Source: Azolla caroliniana
Taxonomy: Eukaryota; Polypodiophyta
Reading direction: 5' to 3'
Assembly (NCBI GenBank): GCA_043228905.1
Contig: JBHGNT010000016.1
Span: 14,570,001-14,634,000 of the forward strand
Length of the DNA: 64,000 nt
Both the position numbers and the translations under genes were made by a program. This document shows, piece after piece, positions 9,738 to 19,571 of the stretch. The notes beneath the pieces were generated by a model. That model was not told the origin of the DNA, did not search any database, and saw nothing but the letters and a program-made list of their open reading frames with translations. The first letter of the stretch is position 1. The number at the start of each line of letters is the position of its first letter.

Positions 9738-11566
9738 ATGGAGTTGGAAGACGAAGACTTCGTAGAGATGGTGGCCGAAGTGGTGATGGAGTTCGGATGA
9801 GTGACGATGAGACAAGAAGTGGCGCATCAAGCTATTGAGCGAGTGGTCGAAAGAGTGGACAGAGTCACATTCTACTTGGAAGCCTACAACGCAGAAATGG
9901 AGGTGCGAGGCGTAGATGAGGCATTGAGGCTAGAGTTCTTCTGTCGGGTTGTCGCCGTCCATATGCACACGGAGAGTAAAGGAGCTCTGAGAAGCTCATA
10001 GTTCGTGGGAGGCCTTTGAAGAGGCGCTCCTGCAAGCATACGGAGGACGGCCGAAGAGCCGGGGACAGTGCTGTCGCGGAATTCCGCGGGGGTCTTGGAC
10101 TAGGGAGTAGAGGGGGAATGGGAGCTTAACCTTCGACCTTTGAGCTCAAGAGGAAAGGAGAAAGAATAAGAGGTTAGGATGGTAGAGAAAATAGAGACAA
10201 GATACATCAACAAACTATATTAAGAATCCACTATACGATTACAACCATGGCCGCGTAAGCCAAATCAAAATCCTAGAGGAAACCCTAACCGAATAGGTAA
10301 AGAAGAAGAAGAAGAAGAAGAAGAAGAAAAAGAATGAAACCCTAAAACGAGATCCTAAAACCCCAAACCCTAAAACGAAATAGGGATCATTAAAACCCTA
10401 ATGGTCTACCCCGAAACAACAAAATGGCGACTCCCCAATGAAAACCCCAAATGTGGAAGCCCCTCCTCACTCGAAATAGGCGACCCCTTCACAAGAGACC
10501 CCTCACTCCCTTTTATAGTAGTAAGGGGTGAGGCATATTACAAAAGGAGAGGTCAAATCCCCTTCTTTCAATCGGGAATATTTTTCCTTGATGTTAAATC
10601 GATGGGCCTTTAACTCTCTCCTCTCACATTCACACTCAATGCCCACTACTCCCTACACCCATTCTTCATGTACTTTCCTCTAGTCTACAAACTGCACATC
10701 ACATTTACACCCCACACTTTACTTTTCCTTCTTACATTTTTCTATTTACTCCTATGTTACAATTTTCCCATATATATATGTGCAATGTTGCACATCTCGT
10801 TTTCTTCGTTCCGCTCGAGTTTTCTTCGTTCCATGGCCGAAAATCCTGACGATAGCACGATTTCGACCAGTGGGTTGCATCGGCGAAGACCCACCGGGGC
10901 GCAACGAAGGCATTCCAGGAGTTCAGGCGGCGCTTTACTCGGCTCCCAGAGCGGGAACAAAGACTGGTAGGGGTGGACAAAGTCCTGTTGTTTGTTAGGT
11001 TGATCATCCAAGCGGAATGGGAGGCTGTCGGAATTGAGCTCGAAGACGATGACGGAGCGAATTACCTTACTAAGGACCGGTCGGAAGGCGAAGACGATGA
11101 GGAGCGGTCTGCCAAAGGGCAAGGGAAGATAACGCGTGATGACGCATCATCACAACAAGAAGGACTGGGGAAGCTCGATGTCGAGGCCCTAGTTTGGGAA
11201 GCGTATGAGGCTATGAACACGATGGTCGAAGAGGAGGAGAGATCTGACACGCGGTCGAAGTTCAGAGACTCGAAGCTAGTTGGCCTTCTGGATAAGACGG
11301 ATGTGGCCCATGCAGAGGCCGGAGGACGGTACGACGGGAGAGGGTGTGGAGCAAGAAGCTCTCTCGACTTGTGGAGAAAGACCGGCCGAGGAGGTCAGAT
11401 TCAAACAGATAAGGATCGTAGGTTCGGAACGAGACCAACAATTTTGGGCACGATAGGCCGAAACTCCGGACATTGGAGAAGTAAAGATGGATGCGCGATT
11501 AAAGATGGATGCGGTGAAGAGCCCTCCACACCAATTCTGGAGACTTCAGCAGTCGAGCCCGAGTGC
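9738..11566 (+). pseudogene. C3 gag-like frame, interrupted
   Basis: The frame starts at ATG 9738 (MELEDEDFVEMVAEVVME) and matches the better preserved C2 frame: YLEAYNAEME, LRLEFFCRV, SSWEAFEEAL. A minus-strand LTR at 10072-10854 interrupts it. The reading resumes at HDFDQWVASAKTHRGATKAF and continues with LPEREQRLVGVDKVLLFV and a charged stretch to 11566, where chromovirus E begins. It resembles the retrotransposon gag fold used by gypsy-type elements. Internal stops make this copy non-functional. Confidence 0.75.
10072..10854 (-). repeat. minus-strand C-related solo LTR in C3 gag
   Basis: On the minus strand this segment starts TATCGTCAGGATTTTCGGCC, a variant of the C-family start TGTCGTGAAGAATTTCGGCC, and ends TTCCGCGACA. 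It splits the gag frame of C3 between two recognisable halves. It contains a GAA repeat (10302-10329) and several telomere-like CCCTAAA units at 10272-10400. The 4-bp flanks do not match cleanly, so the exact ends are uncertain by a few bases. Confidence 0.7.
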
Positions 11567-11576
11567 TGTCATGATA

Positions 11577-11637
11577 TGGCAAGACTCGAACCCATGACCT
11601 TATGCTACATGGGTCAAGCGCTTGACCATTAGATTAT
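11577..11637 (-). other. tRNA-like sequence in the E 5' LTR
   Basis: On the minus strand this stretch has an A-box-like TAATCTAATGG and a B-box-like GGTTCGAGTCT at tRNA-like spacing, and ends in TTGCCA. The variable loop and T-arm region (AAGGTCATGGGTTCGAGTC) look like a tRNA, but the acceptor 5' half is missing and the T-stem pairs poorly. A copy stands at the same place in the 3' LTR (32233-32293). It is a tRNA relic at best, not a working gene. Confidence 0.5.
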
Positions 11638-11750
11638 ACGTTGTAATACGTAAAATATTATTTTCATTTATGTTTTATTATTGAAAATTGATGTATATTC
11701 CAGATTTCTCTGGAACATTATAGAAACTTCAGGAGTATTCCTTAGAACAC

Positions 11751-11757
11751 TATAAAA
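11751..11757 (+). promoter_or_regulatory. TATA box of chromovirus E
   Basis: TATAAAA lies about 30 bp upstream of the self-primer candidate, the usual plant TATA-to-start distance. The 3' LTR keeps it at 32407-32413. Confidence 0.75.
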
Positions 11758-11782
11758 GGAGGCACAAGGCATTATTTCGAAC

Positions 11783-11795
11783 CAAATCGGTTCAA
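11783..11795 (+). promoter_or_regulatory. candidate self-primer at the E RNA 5' end
   Basis: CAAATCGGTTCAA is the exact reverse complement of TTGAACCGATTTG at 11999-12011, just after the LTR. It lies about 26-32 bp past the TATA box, where the RNA should begin. The same 13 bases are kept in the 3' LTR (32438-32450). This is the arrangement of self-primed Tf1/sushi-type elements, where the RNA 5' end primes reverse transcription. Confidence 0.7.
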
Positions 11796-11998
11796 CGCTA
11801 GTCTTAAGCCTCCTAGTTACTGTACATTTTCTTCACATAATATATATCTTTTCTTATCATCACTCTCTCTCTCTCTCGATCTCTCTCTCCCTCCCTCTCC
11901 CTCCCTCTTTCCTTCTCTCGAGAGTTCTTCACCTCTCTTAGTACTAATACTTCTTTTAGTACTAAGTCCTTCTCTGTCTTAGTACTGTTCATGACAGT

Positions 11999-12011
11999 TT
12001 GAACCGATTTG
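11999..12011 (+). promoter_or_regulatory. candidate self-priming binding site of E
   Basis: TTGAACCGATTTG begins two bases after the LTR end. No TGG-starting tRNA site is present here, unlike in the other elements of the window. It pairs with 11783-11795 over 13 bases. Confidence 0.7.
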
Positions 12012-12070
12012 CCCCACCTTCTGTCTCTCTCATTTCCTACTAATCTCTTATTCCTCTTTTCTTTCATCCC

Positions 12071-13222
12071 ATGGCCACTGTTAGCGCTGAAGAATATCAA
12101 TCTGTTTTCTCGGAATTTCAATGCTTGAAAGAGAAGTTCCATGCTTTGGAACAAGAAAACCAACGGTTGCTGGGGGATCTTCAGCGAATCTCCTTAGAAA
12201 AGCAGCAAACGCAACAACAACATGGGGAACTTGCGTTACACGTGCAACAACTCGAAGCAACCATCATAGCGATGCAACAACAAGGGCCCGGAACACAAGG
12301 GATTCATAAAGAACCCAAGATTGGCCTTCCCACGAAGTTCGATGGAACGCGATCGCAGTTTAGAGGGTTCCTTAACCAGGTACGATTAGTTATTCAAATG
12401 CATCCTTCCCGGTATCCCATCGATGCATCACGAGTGGGTTTAGTAGGCACTTTGTTAAGTGGCTCAGCGTTGGCATGGTTCGCTCCACTATTAGAAAAGG
12501 AATCTCCATTACTCAACAATTTTGAAGAGTTTCTAGGTGAGTTTAAAGCATGTTTCGAAGATACTGACAGCATCAGGACCGCAATCAATAAAATTCGGCG
12601 ATTACGCCAAGGTGACCGTCCAGCCTCCGCATACGTTGCAGATTTTCGCCTACTCGCCGTTGATATCCCTTGGGATGATCAAGCGTTGATGGAGCAATTC
12701 CGTTATGGTTTACGCAACGATGTCAAGGATTTACTCTTGACCTTCCCCGAAGAGCCAAAGTCCTTAACAGAAGCAATCAGTCGCGTGGTGAGATGTGACA
12801 ACCGCCTCTTTGAGCGACGTTCGGAACGACAGCTACAGATGCCGAGGGCAAGATCAGAGCCCACCTACGCCTCAGTGGTAACAAGACCTTTTCCGAGGGA
12901 GTCATATAATGTGCCTCCAGCGAATACTCCGACTCCGATGGAGATTGACACTACACGTTGTCGAGGGCCATTATCCGAAGAAGAAAAGCAGTGATGCCGT
13001 ACAAATCGACTATGTCTTTACTGCGGTGGACCAGGACATATTGCAATAAATTGCCCCCATAGGCCAAGAAGACAGGTAAACCAAATAGTCGTTAGTTCTA
13101 ATTGTACTAAACTTGAGCCTATTTCAGTAGGGATATCTGATAGTCCTAATAGTACTAATAGCCCAGATCTAGCGAACAAATTTGATGTCCTTAGTCAGTT
13201 AGAAGAAGAGTTAAACGACTAA
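12071..13222 (+). pseudogene. gag of chromovirus E
   Basis: The frame starts at ATG 12071 with a coiled-coil-like N-terminus rich in Glu and Gln (residues ~10-75). The gypsy gag fold follows (KIGLPTKFDGTRSQFRGFL, GSALAWFAPLL, RLRQGDRPASAYVADFRLL) and then the CCHC knuckle CLYCGGPGHIAINC at 13015-13056. A TGA at 12992-12994, most simply CGA changed to TGA, stops the frame before the knuckle. Beyond it the frame runs on to TAA at 13220-13222, inside the start of the pol frame. Without the TGA, gag would be about 383 residues. Confidence 0.85.
13210..13216 (+). promoter_or_regulatory. candidate -1 frameshift site GTTAAAC
   Basis: GTTAAAC lies in the gag frame as G TTA AAC, followed by GAC and the gag stop TAA. 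The pol frame is -1 to gag and opens at 13195. Position, phase and a heptamer of the X-XXY-YYZ type known to work in arteriviruses support programmed frameshifting. A short self-complementary GACTAAGTC follows at 13217-13225. Confidence 0.6.
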
Positions 13223-15161
13223 GTCTAGCCAAAATAGGAGCCGTTTGGTTGGACAGCCCTAGATCTGTGCAGCCCATTAGTGGTTCCATTCCCTCTAAGC
13301 AAGTTAGTGATGTGTTCGTAGCCCAAGTAATAGTTAGTACTAAAAGTACCCCTCCAATACATGTCCTAGCACTCCTAGATTCTGGAGCTAACTCTTGCTT
13401 TATGGATAAGAAATTTGCTCAAGCTCATAAGATATCCCTAAGAAAACTCCAGTGTCCAGCCTCTGTAGTAGTCATTGATGGATGTCCCATTGCTTCCGAA
13501 AATATCATAGAAGAGTCAGAGCTCATTAATATTGTCCTAGATAACTTAGCATGTGAATTTAATATTATTAGTATCCCAGAACATCCCATAGTTTTAGGAT
13601 TACCGTGGTTCGAGTTACATAACCCAGACATAGATTGGAGAACAAGAGAAATCCGGTGTCGACAAACCCAAGGGTCAACTCAGAAGATGGCAACCATTTC
13701 GCTACGTCAGTTGCGTAAAGAAGGGCACAAGGAGGAAATGTTCCTCTTTGCAATATCAGTAAACCCCTCCAACACCACTAAAGAAGAATGCAACGTTCAA
13801 CTTCCCGAGAAGTATCGTCATTACGCCGATGTGTTTGATAAAATACAAGCCAACACACTTCCTCATCATCGACCGTACGATTGCCCCATCGATTTACAAC
13901 TGGGAAAAGAGCCGCCATGGGGACCGATCTACAATTTGTCACCAACCGAGCTGGAAGTCCTTCGGGCCTATATAGAGGAGAATTTGGAAAATGGTTTCAT
14001 CCGGCATTCGAAATCTCCAGCGGGCGCACCCATTTTCTTCATCAAGAAAAAGGATGGATTGCTTCGTCTCGTTGTAGATTACCGTGGCCTGAATAAGGTT
14101 ACAATTAGGAATAGGTATGCTCTTCCCCTTATCTCACGTCTTTTAGAATGGATCAATGATGCCAGGTTCTTCACGAAGATTGACTTACGGGGAGCATATA
14201 ACCTCGTACGGATCCGACCACGAGACGAATGGAAGACCGCGTTTCGCACCAGATATGGGCACTTCGAGTATACGGTCATGCCGTTCGGCCTCACTAATGC
14301 ACCGGCAGTCTTCCAGCACATGGCTAATGATATATTCCGAGATCTTTTGGATGATTGTTTGATCATCTCTTTGGATGATCTACTGGTTTATTCAAAGACC
14401 CAAGAAGAACATGATTCTCATGTACTATTAGTACTAAAACGACTTCGAGAACATGGTCTGTATGCAAAGCTGGAAAAATGTAGTTTCAGATGCAACCAAG
14501 TGGAATTTCTCGGCTACATCATTTCGTCAGAAGGCATCTCCATGGACCCAGCTAAGGTCAAAACGGTGGTAGAATGGCAGACTCCGTGTTCGGTGCGGGA
14601 TGTGCAATGCTTCCTAGGCTTTGCCAATTTTTACCGGAAGTTCATACAAGATTACTCAAAGATCATTCTACCTCTCACACAACTTACCAGGAAGGGACAA
14701 CCATTCATCTGGTCTGAAGAAACGGATGTGGCTTTCGAGAGTCTTAAAAAGGCATTTACCTCGCCTCCAATTCTAGCTCATGTCGATCCGGAAAAACCAT
14801 TCATTATCGAAGCTGACGCATCGGATTTTGCATTGGGGAACATTCTATCACAACAGGGGAATGATGAGAAGCTACATCCTGTGCCTTTTCACTCACACAA
14901 GTTTGACGCCGCCGAAATCAACTACGAAATTCATGATAAGGAGCTATTGGCAATAGTGGATTCTTTTATGCAATGGAGGCATTTTCTGGAGGGATCCTCT
15001 CATCCGGTCACCGTATTTAGTGACCACAAGAACCTTGCCTACTTTCAGGATGCTCGTGTGTTGAATCGATGTCAAGCTCGGTGGGCCCACTTCCTCATGC
15101 GTTTTGACTTCAAAATTACATATCGTCCGGGGAAGCACCAAGGGAAGGCAGATGCATTATC

Positions 15162-15165
15162 ACGG
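15162..15165. repeat. target duplication ACGG of C1 (left copy)
   Basis: ACGG at 15162-15165 recurs at 30592-30595. Removing C1 and one copy joins RNase H to integrase in frame, which confirms the 4-bp duplication. Confidence 0.85.
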
Positions 15166-15295
15166 TGTCACGTTGTTACGCGCGTGCGTGGAGAAAGGCG
15201 GGACCACGAGGGTCTTGGAAGAGAGAGTGATGGAGCGTAGGGAGTCGTGCTTCACTGTTTCTGGGGCATCCCAGAAACACACCGGAAGCAACCGA

Positions 15296-15341
<46 letters not shown>

Positions 15342-15342
15342 T
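15166..15342 (-). repeat. C1 3' LTR, terminal piece
   Basis: On the minus strand this is the end of the C1 3' LTR, finishing at TAACAACGTGACA (15166). A GA microsatellite of about 38 bp lies at 15299-15338. ACGT at 15339-15342 is the left duplication of C2; the LTR resumes at 20353. Confidence 0.8.
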
Positions 15343-16130
15343 TGTCGTGAAGAATTTCGGCCATAGGCGAAAACCGGGAAACATTGTCTACATCGGCGGG
15401 GTGCAGCGTGTGTACGCACCCATGTACATTTGGTGTGAATATCGAGGGCGCCTTTATGGCGCCGAAGAGTAGTCAAGTCGGGACAGATGATCCCATGAAA
15501 GTCGGGATTTGTCCCACATTGTAACGCGTCCCTCCCCTTGTTCTATAAAAGGGAGGGAACGCCCTTTGTAAAAGGGTTGCCCATTTTTGCATTTAGAGGG
15601 TATACCAGTAGGTTTAGGGTTAGGTTTCTTCTACTACTTCTTCTTTCCCTTCGTGTTCGCTTAGGGTTTGCTTCAGCTCATCTCCTGCGCAAGACCCCGC
15701 TCGGCGCGACGAGCCCGTGAGCTCCCCGATGGTGGCTTGGCAGCAGACGACTACTGTAACCTACTTCAGCCTGGCTCGAAGCCGGGAGTGTATTCTCCTT
15801 ATATATATATACATATACGTTTGCGTCTGTCTGCGTATATTGGTGTCTTGTTGGTGTCGGGTAATCCACTCCTTCCCTGCGTTTCCTGTACATAAGGGCG
15901 TGAGTCGGGTCGGGCTGTGTGTGCGTGTGCGTGCGTGGGTGAGCGTGAGTCGGTGTTAAGCATGCTCACTCTCTCTCACTCTCTCTCACTCTCTCTCCCT
16001 TCGGTTGCTTCCGGTGTGTTTCTGAGATGCCCCAGAGGCCGTGAAGCACGACTTCCTACGCTCCGTCGCTCCCTAGTCCAAGACCCCCATGGTCTCGCCT
16101 TTCTCCACGCACGCGCGTAACAACGCGACA
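15343..16130 (+). repeat. 5' LTR of C2
   Basis: The 788-bp LTR starts TGTCGTGAAGAATTTCGGCC and ends ACAACGCGACA. A TATA box (TATAAAA) is at 15544-15550. TTTAGGGTTAGG near 15610 is telomere-like, and a TATATA block is followed by GTGTGCGTGT and CTCTCT stretches near 15800-16000. Confidence 0.9.
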
Positions 16131-16167
16131 TATTTGGTGAACCCGACGTGAAAGGCGGCAAGGGAGG

Positions 16168-17607
16168 ATGGAGTTGGAAGACGACGACCTTGCGGAGATG
16201 GTGGCCGAAGTGGTGTTGGAGTCGGCACGAGTGGTGATGAGGCGAGAAGCAGCGCAACAAGCGGTTGGGCGAGTGGTCGAAAGAGTCGGCCGTTTCAACG
16301 GGGACAAAGGCCCATCTTACTTGGAAGCCTACAACGCGGAAATGGAGGAGCGTGGCGTAGACTAGGCGTTGAGGCTGGAGTTCTTCTGCCGGGTCATAGC
16401 TGTCCGGATGCATGCGGAAGTAAAGGAGCTCCGTGAGGCTCATAGTTCGTGGGAGGCCTTCGAAGAGGCGCTCCTGAAAGCATACGGAGGATGGCGGAAG
16501 AGCCGGGGATGGCACCACTTCGACCAGTGGGTAGCATCGGCAAAGACTCACCGGGGTGCAACGAAGGCGTTCCGGGAGTTCGAGCGATGACTTGCTCAGC
16601 TCCCAGAGCGGGAACAAGGTTTGGTGGGGGCGGACAAAGTCCTTTTGTTCGTCAGGTCGATCAACCGAGCGGAACAGGAAGCCATCGGGATTGAGCTCGA
16701 AGACGATGATGGAGCGAATGGGCTTACGGAGGACTGGTCGAAGGTCGGAAAGGTGTGCCAAAGGCTAGACAAAGAGCGAGCCGAGAAGGCCAAGAGGAAG
16801 GTACGCGACGGCGTGCCATCACAGCGGGAAGAGGCCAAACGGCAAAGAGAGTCGGCAAGGGTCGGCGTTGGGGCCAGGATTGCGGAGGCGTACACAGCGC
16901 TCAAAGCGATGCTCGAGGAAGAGGGAGGATCGAGGCCAGAAGCCGAGACCAAGGAGACGGACCTGCCCCACGCGACGACGGAAGATTGGTACGACGGTAC
17001 CACGGGAGAGGGTGCGGAACGAAACGCCCTCTCGACTTGCCGAAATAGAACGGCCAAGGACGAGGCTGAGATACCGATCGCGGAACCGGAACGTTGGGAC
17101 TAGCGGTTTCGGGCGTGTCAGCCGGAGATCTCGGTCATTGGAGAAGCAAGCCCAGACGGGGCTTGCGTGATCGGTAAGAAGACGACCGCCGACCACGGAG
17201 AGCCGGTGGCTACGGACAAGGGCGAAGAACGGACAGGCGATTCTTTGTGTCTTCCCACACTTACTCCCGAGACGATGGCAGTCGGGCCCGAGTGCCCACG
17301 TAAGTCCCAAGCGGAGGAAGGCGGTGGCGATAGACCAAGAATCACCGGCGAGACGATACGAGGAAGGAGCGGACGAAAGCCCACGGACCCGATTCCGGAG
17401 AAATCGGCAATTTGGCCCGTATGCCCGTGTAAGACCGAAGAGATGGATAACAATACCGAGGAGTCCTGGCACGATGCCAGCGAAGACGGATGGGAAGAGG
17501 CCTGCGAGGAGGTCGAGGACGGACACGGCACGAGAGGATCAGCATTCCGATACGGGTGGAGCGTAATCCGGTCGTGGATCGTTCGATCGGGGCCGGAGTC
17601 GACATGA
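16168..17607 (+). pseudogene. C2 gag-like frame with three stops
   Basis: A single reading frame runs from ATG 16168 to 17607 (about 480 codons), broken at 16363 (TAG), 16588 (TGA) and 17101 (TAG). Homologous codons in C3 or C1 show these are point changes. The first ~220 residues resemble a gypsy gag: YLEAYNAEME, SSWEAFEEALLKAYGG, HHFDQWVASAKTHRGATKAF, LVGADKVLLFVRS. Then come charged, repetitive residues ending in the first modules (PETMAVGPECP, PEKSAIWPVCPC). No CCHC knuckle is seen. The role is probably particle formation; the tail is unknown. Confidence 0.7.
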
Positions 17608-19571
17608 AAATGCCGATACGGAAGGGGGTGCGGGACGAGCTGCCCTCTTTTACATGGGGAGAAAGACCGACCGGGCGAAGGTCGAGATTACGGACGAGAA
17701 CTGGGTGGAGCGGACTCCCGGATAACCATTCCAGGAGGGAGGAAGAGAACAGGCGTACGAAGAGGCCGAGGACACGGTACATCGGTACCACGGGAGAGGG
17801 TGCGGAGTAAACCGCCCTCTCGGCATGAGGAAAAGGACGACCCAGGAGAGGGTCGGGAAGAGAAATCGGGGAGGCCTACGGAGGATCCTTCACACCGGTT
17901 CTAGAGACTTCGACAGTCAGCAACGCGGTCGACGTAAGACCAAGATACTGACGGTGGCGGCGAGGTGACGAAGGCAAGGGCTACGGAAGGGAGGTCTACG
18001 GAGGATCCTTCACACCGGTTCTAGAGACTTCGGCAATCGGCAACGCGGTCGACGTAAGACCAAGATACTGACGGTGGCGGCGAGGTGACGAAGGCAAGGG
18101 CTACGGAAGGGCGGTCTACGGAGGATCCTTCACACCGGTTCTAGAGACTTCGGCAGTCGGCAATGCGGTCGACGTAAGACCAAGATACTGACGGTGGTGG
18201 CGAGGTGACAAAAACAATGGGCATAAGGAAGTCCGGTCCTACGGGATCCCCACACTGAACCGGAGACTCCAGCAGTTTGACCAACGTGGCAACATGAGAC
18301 CGAGAGAGAAGGTTGGTGACGGCGGGAAACGGGACCCGGCTATGCGGAAGGCACAAGGAGAGTCCGGGAGGGACTCAAACAAAAGACACCCGACTTTCGG
18401 CAAGCATAGAAACGGAGTCGGGTCCTATGGGACCCTCACATTGATCCGGAGACTTCGGTAGTTCGGCCAACGTGGCAACGTGAGACCGAGGGAGAAGGAC
18501 GGTGGCGGCAGGGAACGGGACCCGACAACACGAGGTTCGGAAGGAGCCGGTGGGGGCAAACACGGAGAGGTGTGTCGGGCCGGAAAGGCACACCTAGAAC
18601 AGAACAAGATTCTCGCAAATGGCCATCGCGGGCCGGATCAAAGTGTGACTACGGGACGATGTTCGGCGCAGGCGGGGCCGAACGAAGGAAGTGGAAGACG
18701 GCACAAGGGAGGTGCCGGGAACAAGGTGACAAGTGCCTAGTGGACTGCACAGGGTCGAAGTCAGGATGGCAAGAGAGGCCGGAGGAGGATCCTCCACACT
18801 CGCTTCGTAGATCTCGGTAGCTCCGTCGAAATAACGAAGACTGACACGGCAAGCCGGGGTGACATGCTGGTGGGGGCGAGGGGACGACGGCAAGCGGAAG
18901 ACTCAGGACCTGTTGTAGTAGCACGAAGGCGGGAAGGGCCAAGCGGGCTACTACGGGGTGTTCCTCGGATGCAAAGGACACCGGTATGCACGATCTGGCC
19001 GGAAAGGGGCCGACGAGGCGTGCAATAAACCGGAGTGCGACATAGGCAGTGCCAAACAACGGGCGAGAGTACATGGCACACGGAGGTGCCGAAGCGGAAA
19101 GGCGAGCACGGAGAACGTCGGAAAGGGATCCTCCACACCGTTCCGGAGACCATGGCGGTTCGAGCCGGCGCGGCGATGTAAGACCATGGAGAAGGAAGGT
19201 GGCGGCGGAAGGACGAAGGCGACGCGAAACACCATCGGGACATCACGATTCGACAACGGAGGCCAAGCGGGCTGCCACGGGCATTCCTCTAGCGGAGGAC
19301 ATCGGGCATACGGCGGGAAGCGGGGCGTTCCTACGGCCGAACAAGGGCGAACGGAAGAGCGCTTGCTACGGATATCGCGGCAGAGGACCCATCGACGGGT
19401 CGAACGAGCCTACGGGAAGGCGAGCGTGAAGGAAGACTCAAAGCCACCGGATCAAAACAGCAGCGAGCCGAGATGCGGATCATGGGAGACCGGTTTCTCG
19501 CCGGCCGAAATCTCTCACCATTCAGCCAGATTTGGCACGTACCGGTGGACGTGCAGTTAGGTGGGGGCGGA
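17605..19571 (+). repeat. C2 internal module region, no pol
   Basis: This ~2-kb stretch consists of divergent copies of one module with a core resembling GAGACTTCGGCAGTCGGC followed by GACGTAAGACC and GGTGGCGGCGAGG. Three almost identical 120-bp copies stand in tandem at about 17880-18239, with matching starts at 17880, 18000 and 18120. Looser copies lie near 17265, 17390, 18260, 18450 and 19140. No conserved retrotransposon domain is readable here. Confidence 0.75.

Larger units (their letters stand above)
11567..11996 (+). repeat. 5' LTR of chromovirus E
   Basis: The 430-bp LTR starts TGTCATGATATGG and ends GTTCATGACA. It has a tRNA-like stretch at its outer end, a TATA box at 11751-11757, a self-primer candidate at 11783-11795 and CT-rich microsatellite DNA at 11860-11915. 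The 3' LTR keeps all of these. Confidence 0.9.
13195..15165 (+). pseudogene. pol of chromovirus E, first part (PR, RT, RNase H)
   Basis: The frame opens at 13195 with no ATG of its own, overlapping gag by 28 bases. It is free of stops to 15165. Protease has LLDSGANSCF (near 13372-13400). RT follows with LVVDYRGLNKVTI, FFTKIDLRGAYNLVRI, MPFGLTNAPAVFQHM and the active site. The usual YLDD reads SLDD at 14368-14379, so the Tyr is lost. RNase H has IEADASDFALG, YEIHDKELLAI and VFSDHKNL, and ends KADALSR. C1 interrupts the frame at 15165. Joining to 30596 keeps the frame. Confidence 0.9.

Noticed and set aside
11593-11632. C-terminal residues MARLEPMTLCYMGQALDH as part of a C3 protein
   Set aside because: This is the read-through of the C3 frame into the E LTR, over the tRNA-like block. 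It is not a native protein end.
17118-17531. Long minus-strand frames across the C2 gag tail and modules
   Set aside because: High GC content keeps several frames open. Only the plus-strand frame is continuous with gag and shared by C1 and C2.
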